Below, one piece after another: positions 58,090 to 64,000 of a DNA stretch of 64,000 nt. The notes below the pieces were generated by a model that was not told where the DNA came from, did not search any database, and saw nothing but the letters and a program-made list of their open reading frames with translations. Position 1 is the first letter of the stretch, and each line of letters begins with the position of its first letter. The stretch is taken from positions 372,001-436,000 of the forward strand of contig NZ_JAEKJR010000001.1 in assembly GCF_017303155.1 (NCBI RefSeq), in the 5' to 3' direction. Both the position numbers and the translations under genes were made by a program. Origin of the DNA: Microbulbifer salipaludis. Lineage in GTDB: Bacteria; Pseudomonadota; Gammaproteobacteria; Pseudomonadales; Cellvibrionaceae.

Positions 58090-59574
58090 TCAGTTGGTGA
58101 GTACTACGACACCAAAGTCCGCTACGTCGCCACCCTGCTCACTGGGGCCGTACGCCAGTACATTGGCAACCACTCCACCGCCGAGCTCGAAGTTTTCCAC
58201 ATTGATCGCAGCCACCCCTCCGGCGACCACACGAATATCGTAGGCACCGGGCGCCACGGTCACGTAGTCGGTGATATCACCAAATGCGAAGTCGTCCAGC
58301 AAGGGCGCTCCCGCAAGACCGCCTTCAACATCCGCGGCGGTAAACTCGCCCGCGGGGGTCACAAACACATCGACCGCACCGGCGGCCGGGGCACCATGGA
58401 TCACCTTGACCGAGGCTTCGGTCGCCACTGAGCGGTTGGCATCGGCGGTAGCGAGCAGACCAAACGCCGGTGAACCCAGTACACGGCCAGCAGCCACCAC
58501 GGTGTACTCAACACCGGCATCCAACGCGAGCTCACCGGAGGTAAACACACTGTCACCGACCATATCGGTATCGGGAGCAACATCAAACACAAAGCTTGCC
58601 GCCGGTACGCCGGCATAGGCGCTGTCGCCGGGGAACTGTTCCAGGTAATTGAACCCGGGGATCAGTTCAACCGGAGCCATCCCCAGCACCTCACTGGAGG
58701 CAAACACCTCGACGTTGCCACTGGCAATACCGGCAGAGGTTACCGCTGCGTTCGCATCGGGGGACAGGTGCAGAACGCGCACGCCCGCATTCGTATCCAC
58801 GTCGATCAGCTCGACAGACTCACCCTGTTCGGTGGTCACCAGCAGTTTGACCGGAGACGCTGCAGCCTCAGTACTGTTCTCCGCGGCGATCGCAGTCACC
58901 AGCAGCTTCTGGCCAGCAAACCCGGTGAGATCCACGGTACCGGAGTCAAACACTACGTCATCTTCCACGCCCACCCGAATGCGTACCGGCTCTGCGGTCA
59001 CCACTCCGGCATCAATGGACTCACCAAACTCAAAGGCAAATGCCGCAGACAGACCGGCAAAATCATCCTCCGGGGCACTCAGGTACACATCTACCCGCGG
59101 CGCATCGGGCGCTGCATGGGTCACCGTGAGCGCGACCTGGTCATCCGCAGGGTCTGTCGCTGACTCCGAGACTACCAGCGGCGCAATTTCCGCCACATTA
59201 CCCACCGCAATCACGGTCGGACGGGCGTTCTCCTCGAGACTGAAGCCCGCCACATCAATCACGCCCACGTTGCCGTCCGGGGTGATCCCCTCAACAGAGA
59301 TGTCGTAACTGCCCGCATCCAGCTCGGCGAAACCGCTGGTTTCGGCGTAGTCCAGCCCTTCGATTGCTACGCTGCCGTTGAGCAATACGTTCACCGCAGG
59401 TGCATCCGGTGAAGCGTGCACGACCTGAATAAAGCCACTGGCTGCAGGCTCCTCTACTGCCGGCGGGAACTGCAGTACGTTGTCATTGCCGTCGTCCGAG
59501 CAACCAGCGATGAACGCCGCCAGTGGAAGTGCCACTGCCAGCTTCGAAACGATCCGTGAATTTGAAGTTTTCAT
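58090..59574 (-). CDS. DUF4397 repeat lipoprotein
   Basis: 494 aa. Lipobox FIAGC near residue 25 follows a short signal. At least two, probably three or four, DUF4397-type repeats are present, each starting with HASPDAPAVNV-like or HAAPDAPRVDV-like strings (near residues about 50, 165, 270, 385 in the ORF). The family occurs in secreted or surface proteins with unknown binding role. Start ATG 59574 after CAGGAGAG. It lies upstream of the two-component genes and next to the mnmG-side gap. Confidence 0.85.
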   Translation of the reverse strand: MKTSNSRIVSKLAVALPLAAFIAGCSDDGNDNVLQFPPAVEEPAASGFIQVVHASPDAPAVNVLLNGSVAIEGLDYAETSGFAELDAGSYDISVEGITPDGNVGVIDVAGFSLEENARPTVIAVGNVAEIAPLVVSESATDPADDQVALTVTHAAPDAPRVDVYLSAPEDDFAGLSAAFAFEFGESIDAGVVTAEPVRIRVGVEDDVVFDSGTVDLTGFAGQKLLVTAIAAENSTEAAASPVKLLVTTEQGESVELIDVDTNAGVRVLHLSPDANAAVTSAGIASGNVEVFASSEVLGMAPVELIPGFNYLEQFPGDSAYAGVPAASFVFDVAPDTDMVGDSVFTSGELALDAGVEYTVVAAGRVLGSPAFGLLATADANRSVATEASVKVIHGAPAAGAVDVFVTPAGEFTAADVEGGLAGAPLLDDFAFGDITDYVTVAPGAYDIRVVAGGVAAINVENFELGGGVVANVLAYGPSEQGGDVADFGVVVLTN

Positions 59575-59699
59575 GAGGCTCTCCTGTTGTGTCGGTGAGG
59601 TCATACTGCCGACAGGGAAATCAGGAGCGCGTCAAAAGTGTGTGAAGATGGTGTGAAAGTGCGTACCCCGACAAGCACTCCCCAGCCAAAACACAGGAG

Positions 59700-60115
59700 T
59701 TGCCCACAGCAATCCACAAGGTTATCCAGATAGACCACTCATCCAAGATCCCCACACAACAAATTATCCCGTCAACACACAGACTTATGCACAACAGGCA
59801 CCATTCAAGTTGCGGGTAACCCCTTGTGTGGACAACCCACGGGGAAAGCCCGTCCAAAAGCCGGTACAAAACCGGGTACAAGTAGGGAGTGGGTCAAAAA
59901 CAGCAAAAGTTATCCCGCCTGTCCACAGCGCTCTACCGGGGTTGTACCCCCGCAAAAGCAGGGGTTCATGGGGTACTTATAATCAAGTTAAGTTTTTGTT
60001 TTATAGGGATTTTTACAATATATACATAAAAACAACCGCCCTATATAACAACATTAAATATAAACACGTACTTATACGTAAGGTATGTATAACTTTATTT
60101 ATGTAGAGAGAAGAA
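59700..60115. other. Candidate replication origin (oriC) upstream of mnmG
   Basis: DnaA-box-like 9-mers: TTATCCAGA (59722), TTATGCACA (59785-59793, fits TTATNCACA), TGTGGACAA reverse box (59827-59835), weaker TTGCCCACA (59700) and CTGTCCACA (59919). They are followed by about 140 bp of almost pure A/T interrupted by short GC (59976-60115), like a DNA unwinding element. The position beside mnmG is that of E. coli oriC. The dnaA-rpmH gap is the rival candidate. Confidence 0.6.
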
Positions 60116-60143
60116 AGCAGAAAACGAAATTTCGAAATGCCGC

Positions 60144-60172
60144 TTTTTTGCACAGCTCAAGACCCCTATAAT
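60144..60172 (+). promoter_or_regulatory. mnmG promoter (-10 TATAAT)
   Basis: TATAAT at 60167-60172 with only a weak T-rich -35 (60144-60149) at 17 bp. It is about 95 bp upstream of the mnmG ATG and at the edge of the AT-rich stretch. Confidence 0.55.
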
Positions 60173-60266
60173 GTGCGGCCGAATTTTTCCCACGGCCCGT
60201 TGTTTACCTGGCTGACTAACCAAGCCAAGCCCGTTTACCGACGAGCTGGCACCAGAGCTGGACCCT

Positions 60267-62156
60267 ATGGACTACCCCACACAGTACGATGTGATCGTGA
60301 TTGGCGGCGGACACGCTGGTACCGAAGCGTGCCTCGCGGCTGCGCGCATGGGAAGTCGCACCCTGCTGTTGACCCACAACATCGAAACCCTGGGGCAGAT
60401 GTCCTGCAACCCGGCGATCGGTGGCATCGGTAAAAGCCACCTGGTCAAGGAAGTTGATGCGCTGGGGGGCGCCATGGCCACCGCTACGGACCTCGGCGGT
60501 ATCCAGTTTCGGGTACTCAACGCGCGCAAAGGCCCGGCCGTACGGGCTACGCGCGCCCAGGCCGACCGCGCCCTGTACAAGGCGGCCATCCGCAACATTC
60601 TGGAAAACCAGCCCAACCTGGATATTTTCCAGCAGGCCGCTGATGACCTGATCGTCGAAAGTGACCGGGTCACCGGCGTCGTTACCAATGCCGGCCTGCG
60701 CTTCCGCGGCAAGACCGTGGTGATTACCGCGGGCACGTTCCTTGGTGGTCGCATCCATATCGGCCTCGACAATCACGCCGGCGGCCGCGCCGGGGACCCG
60801 CCCTCGATCGCCCTCGCGGAACGCCTGCGCGCGCTCCCGTTCCGCGTGGAGCGCCTGAAAACCGGCACCCCGCCGCGTATCGATGCGCGCTCGGTGGACT
60901 TCTCCGGGCTGGAAGAGCAGTGGGGCGACCAGCCGCTGCCGGTGATGTCGTACCTGGGGTCTCGCGAGCAGCACCCCCGCCAGGTGTGCTGCTGGATCAC
61001 CCACACCAACGAAGACACCCACGACATCATTCGCGGTGGCCTCGACCGGTCACCCATGTACTCCGGTGTGATCGAGGGCATTGGCCCGCGTTACTGCCCG
61101 TCCATCGAGGACAAGGTGCACCGCTTCGCGGACAAGAACAGCCATCAGATCTTTGTGGAACCCGAAGGGTTGACCACCAACGAGCTGTACCCCAACGGCA
61201 TTTCCACCAGCCTGCCGTTTGACGTGCAGATGAATCTGGTGCGCTCGATCAAGGGCTTTGAGAACGCGCATATCACCCGTCCGGGTTACGCCATCGAATA
61301 TGACTTCTTCGACCCCCGCGACCTGCTGCCGTCGCTGGAAACGAAATTCATAGCCGGCCTGTTCTTTGCCGGCCAGATCAACGGCACCACGGGCTACGAA
61401 GAGGCCGCCGCGCAGGGATTGCTGGCCGGTGCCAACGCTGCGCTGCAGGCGCAGGACAAAGACGCTTGGGCGCCCCGTCGCGACGAGGCGTACCTGGGCG
61501 TGCTGGTGGACGACCTGATTACCAGCGGCACCAAAGAGCCCTACCGCATGTTCACCAGCCGCGCCGAGTACCGCCTGCTACTGCGCGAAGACAACGCGGA
61601 CCTGCGCCTGACCGAGAAAGGCCGGGAGTTGGGGCTGGTGGACGACGTCCGCTGGCAGGCCTTCTGTGAAAAGCGCGAATCCATCGAGCGCGAACAGCAG
61701 CGCCTGAAAGAAACCTGGGTGCAGCCGGGCAGCGACGCGGCGCAACAGGTCGCGCATAAGTTGCCGCAACCCCTCGCCCGGGAGTACAGCCTGCTGGACC
61801 TGCTCAAGCGTCCGGAACTTGAATACACCGATGTCGCCGGCCTGGTCGGCGAAGCGGTTGCCGATGAGCGGGTGGCGGAACAGGTGGAAATTTCGGCGAA
61901 ATACGCCGGTTATATCGACCGCCAGCGCGACGATATCCAGCGGCTGCAAGCTTATGAGGACACACCGTTGCCGGTGGATTTCGACTACTCCGCGGTCTCC
62001 GGCCTGTCCAATGAAGTCATCCAGAAACTGAGCGATGCGCGGCCAGATACCCTCGCCCGCGCCGGCCGTGTGCCCGGGGTGACCCCCGCCGCGGTATCCC
62101 TGTTGCTGATCCAGCTGAAAAAGCGCGGCCTGCTAAGCCGCAAGAAAGTGGTGTGA
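60267..62156 (+). CDS. mnmG: tRNA uridine 5-carboxymethylaminomethyl modification enzyme MnmG
   Basis: FAD-dependent partner of MnmE. 629 aa: FAD site [17 protein letters not shown], the conserved [22 protein letters not shown] (partial) with the catalytic Cys region, later [12 protein letters not shown], and a C-terminal MnmE-binding helical domain. rsmG follows 5 bp after the stop, in the standard gidA-gidB order. Confidence 0.98.
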   Translation: MDYPTQYDVIVIGGGHAGTEACLAAARMGSRTLLLTHNIETLGQMSCNPAIGGIGKSHLVKEVDALGGAMATATDLGGIQFRVLNARKGPAVRATRAQADRALYKAAIRNILENQPNLDIFQQAADDLIVESDRVTGVVTNAGLRFRGKTVVITAGTFLGGRIHIGLDNHAGGRAGDPPSIALAERLRALPFRVERLKTGTPPRIDARSVDFSGLEEQWGDQPLPVMSYLGSREQHPRQVCCWITHTNEDTHDIIRGGLDRSPMYSGVIEGIGPRYCPSIEDKVHRFADKNSHQIFVEPEGLTTNELYPNGISTSLPFDVQMNLVRSIKGFENAHITRPGYAIEYDFFDPRDLLPSLETKFIAGLFFAGQINGTTGYEEAAAQGLLAGANAALQAQDKDAWAPRRDEAYLGVLVDDLITSGTKEPYRMFTSRAEYRLLLREDNADLRLTEKGRELGLVDDVRWQAFCEKRESIEREQQRLKETWVQPGSDAAQQVAHKLPQPLAREYSLLDLLKRPELEYTDVAGLVGEAVADERVAEQVEISAKYAGYIDRQRDDIQRLQAYEDTPLPVDFDYSAVSGLSNEVIQKLSDARPDTLARAGRVPGVTPAAVSLLLIQLKKRGLLSRKKVV

Positions 62157-62161
62157 CGGTG

Positions 62162-62806
62162 ATGGAACAGTATCGCCCGCGCCTGCAGCAGGCAGCCGCG
62201 CAGATGGGATTGGCGCTTACCGAAGCGCAGCAGGACAAGCTGCTGGCGTACCTGGACCTGTTCGCGCGCTGGAATGCGGCCTACAACCTCTCGGCGGTAC
62301 GTGACCCGTCGGAGATGCTCGAGCGGCATATCATCGACAGCCTGAGCGTGGTGAACCTGTGCGGTACCAGCCCGCAGGACCCGTCGGCGCTGATCGATGT
62401 GGGCTCCGGTGGTGGCTTGCCGGGGATTCCCCTCGCCATCGTCCACCCCGAGCGCCCGGTCAGCCTGCTCGACAGTAACGGCAAGAAGTCCCGCTTCCAG
62501 TTCCAGGTGGCCAGCCAGCTCAAGCTCGGCAATATCAACGTGGTGAACCAGAGAGTCGAGGCTTATCGACCGGAGCGTCTCTACGCCGGCGTGGTCTCCA
62601 GAGCGTTTGCGTCGCTGCAGGATATGGTTTCCGGAAGTGAGCATTTACTATCACCGGGTGGCCGATTTTACGCGATGAAGGGCAAGATTCCGGAAGATGA
62701 GTTGAGTGCATTGCCAAAAGGCATTAAGGTCGAACAGCTACACACCCTGCAAGTGCCGGGCTGTGATGCCGAGCGCCATCTGATCGTCCTCGTTCGCGAG
62801 GGTTAA
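62162..62806 (+). CDS. rsmG: 16S rRNA m7G527 methyltransferase
   Basis: RsmG (GidB) methylates G527 of 16S rRNA. 214 aa from ATG 62162, 5 bp beyond the mnmG stop; SAM site VGSGGGLPGIPLAIVHPER and HIIDSLSVV are characteristic. A nearby GTG at 62153 would overlap the mnmG stop. parA follows after 196 bp. Confidence 0.97.
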   Translation: MEQYRPRLQQAAAQMGLALTEAQQDKLLAYLDLFARWNAAYNLSAVRDPSEMLERHIIDSLSVVNLCGTSPQDPSALIDVGSGGGLPGIPLAIVHPERPVSLLDSNGKKSRFQFQVASQLKLGNINVVNQRVEAYRPERLYAGVVSRAFASLQDMVSGSEHLLSPGGRFYAMKGKIPEDELSALPKGIKVEQLHTLQVPGCDAERHLIVLVREG

Positions 62807-63002
62807 GCCGCCTACCGGCAGGCTGACCTGTCGCGCGCGCACCATCTGGCGCGACCATCACTGAATTGAAAATTGACACCAGCGCACCGGGCCGATGTTC
62901 GCGAGTGCGCTTTTGCTGCCGCGCCTTCCGGTGAATCCGGCCTAGCGGCGAGCCCGGCAGGCCGCAGGAAAACGTGCCGCCGGGAATAACAGGACCAGAA
63001 CC

Positions 63003-63824
63003 TTGAGCAAAATTTTTGCGGTAGCCAACCAGAAGGGTGGGGTCGGCAAGACCACGACCTGCGTCAACCTGTCCGCGTCTCTCGTTGCCAACAAGCGACG
63101 GGTGCTGCTGATCGACCTGGATCCCCAGGGTAACGCCACCATGGGCAGCGGCGTCGACAAGAGCGAACTGCAGCTCTCCAGCTACGACGTGCTCGCCAGC
63201 CTGCTGCCGCCGCGCAAGGCCATCGTGCCCACCACCAGTGGCTACGACCTGATGCCGGCGAATATTGACCTGTCTGCCGCCGAAGTCGAGCTGCTTGAAA
63301 TGGACGGCCGCGAGTCCCGTTTGCGCCAGGCGCTGGAGCAGATCAGTGACGATTACGATTACATCATCATCGACTGCCCGCCCTCCCTGAACATGCTCAC
63401 GGTGAATGCCCTGTGTGCGGCCGGCGGTGTACTGATCCCGATGCAGTGTGAGTACTACGCCCTCGAGGGGCTTTCATCCCTCATCGACACCATCAACCAG
63501 GTGCAGCAAGCGGCCAACCCGAATCTCAAGATCGAGGGCATCCTGCGCACCATGTACGACCCGCGCAACAGCCTGACCAGTGACGTGTCGGACCAGCTCA
63601 ATGAGTACTTTGGCGATCGCGTCTACCGTACCTGCATCCCGCGCAACGTCCGTCTGGCAGAGGCGCCCAGCTTCGGCAAGCCTGCGCTGGAGTATGACCG
63701 CAGCTCCAAGGGTGCCATTGCCTACCTCGCGCTGGCCGGGGAAATCACCCGTCGTCATGCCGCCGCCCACCAGAACAGCAACAATTCAAACAGTGGCCCC
63801 CGCGCCGTCGCGGAAGCGGTTTAA
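63003..63824 (+). CDS. parA: Chromosome partitioning ATPase ParA (Soj)
   Basis: Deviant Walker A NQKGGVGKTTTCVNLSASL at residues 9-27; later DLDPQGNATMGSG and IIDCPPSLNMLTVNAL. 273 aa from TTG 63003 (AACAGGACC nearby upstream). With ParB it moves parS near the origin, and this sits just 16 kb right of the two parS sites. A His/Asn-rich tail ends the protein. Confidence 0.96.
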   Translation: MSKIFAVANQKGGVGKTTTCVNLSASLVANKRRVLLIDLDPQGNATMGSGVDKSELQLSSYDVLASLLPPRKAIVPTTSGYDLMPANIDLSAAEVELLEMDGRESRLRQALEQISDDYDYIIIDCPPSLNMLTVNALCAAGGVLIPMQCEYYALEGLSSLIDTINQVQQAANPNLKIEGILRTMYDPRNSLTSDVSDQLNEYFGDRVYRTCIPRNVRLAEAPSFGKPALEYDRSSKGAIAYLALAGEITRRHAAAHQNSNNSNSGPRAVAEAV

Positions 63825-63842
63825 TACTGAGGTAGTACACGT

Positions 63843-64000
63843 ATGGCCGGGAAACGCAAAGGCCTCGGGAAAGGGCTTTCCCACCTGATCAGCAACAATG
63901 CCAGCGAAGCCATTGCGGTGGCTTCCGGTGAGCGCAACGGCGATATCGCTGCGCGTGTCGACGGCGAACTGAGAGACCTCCCTATTGAATTCCTGCAGCG
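63843..64000 (+). CDS. parB: Chromosome partitioning protein ParB (5' part only)
   Basis: Only the first 52 codons are in the window. The N-terminal KGLGKGLSHLI motif for ParA interaction and the start of the ParB/SpoJ core (DLPIEFLQ) are visible. It starts 18 bp after the parA stop, on the same strand. ParB would bind the parS palindromes in recF. Confidence 0.92.
   Translation, partial: MAGKRKGLGKGLSHLISNNASEAIAVASGERNGDIAARVDGELRDLPIEFLQ

Larger units (their letters stand above)
59575..60266. other. 692-bp gap with candidate oriC
   Basis: No gene. Left part (59700-59927) has several DnaA-like boxes; right part (59976-60115) is AT-rich, then comes the mnmG promoter. See the candidate oriC entry. 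Confidence 0.75.

Overview
The window looks like the chromosomal origin region of a marine-type gammaproteobacterium. Gene content and order closely follow the dnaA end of the Pseudomonas chromosome: dnaA-dnaN-recF-gyrB, glyQS, gmhB, trkA-rsmB-fmt-def-lysM-dprA-tsaC-hemF-aroE, and on the other side rpmH-rnpA-yidD-yidC-mnmE, mnmG-rsmG-parA-parB. The GC-rich sequence, the GlyGly-CTERM secreted protease, the alkylsulfatase and the TonB-dependent receptor suggest Cellvibrionales, with Microbulbifer as my best guess. That taxonomic call is inference from gene order and protein style, not a database result.

Layout. 1-8.8 kb: tail of a DinF-like MATE transporter, two unrecognised proteins, yheV-prlC, a gamma-carbonic anhydrase, a secreted alkylsulfatase lipoprotein and a Sel1/TonB-C protein. 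9.1-11.5 kb: a zinc amidohydrolase (carbamoylase type) and a guanidino-modifying deiminase-type enzyme, which together could turn a guanidino compound into an amine. 11.5-17.6 kb: cytochrome c, a small membrane protein, purEK, aroE, an NTF2-like protein, hemF and tsaC. 17.7-26 kb: a block breaking the usual tsaC-dprA neighbourhood, with a giant S8 protease, a 785-bp gene-poor gap, an XRE-cupin regulator and a PQQ-type sugar dehydrogenase. 26-34.8 kb: dprA, lysM, then def-fmt-rsmB-trkA-trkH in the opposite direction. 34.8-41.6 kb: two phospholipid/lipid A type enzymes, glyQS, gmhB and an RlmI-like methyltransferase. 41.7-44.5 kb: a TonB receptor with a possible Fur site, and a GNAT acetyltransferase. 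44.6-51.3 kb: gyrB, recF, dnaN and dnaA, all leftward. 51.3-64 kb: rpmH-rnpA-yidD-yidC-mnmE rightward, a leftward two-component system and DUF4397 lipoprotein, then an AT-rich DnaA-box region followed by mnmG, rsmG, parA and the start of parB.

Chromosome maintenance signals are visible in the DNA itself. There are two perfect 16-bp parS palindromes inside recF, DnaA boxes both between dnaA and rpmH and upstream of mnmG (two competing oriC candidates), and a perfect 12-bp SlmA-type palindrome inside the GNAT gene. These fit the ParA/ParB genes at the right-hand end.

The most unusual signal is a family of long interrupted palindromes at 10.4, 29.2 and 31.8 kb. Each has a long outer stem, a small inner hairpin with an AGGA loop and a shared unpaired core. 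Two copies differ by coordinated changes on both arms. Two of the three sit beside a second, shorter palindromic repeat. Six strong terminator hairpins separate the convergent or stacked units.
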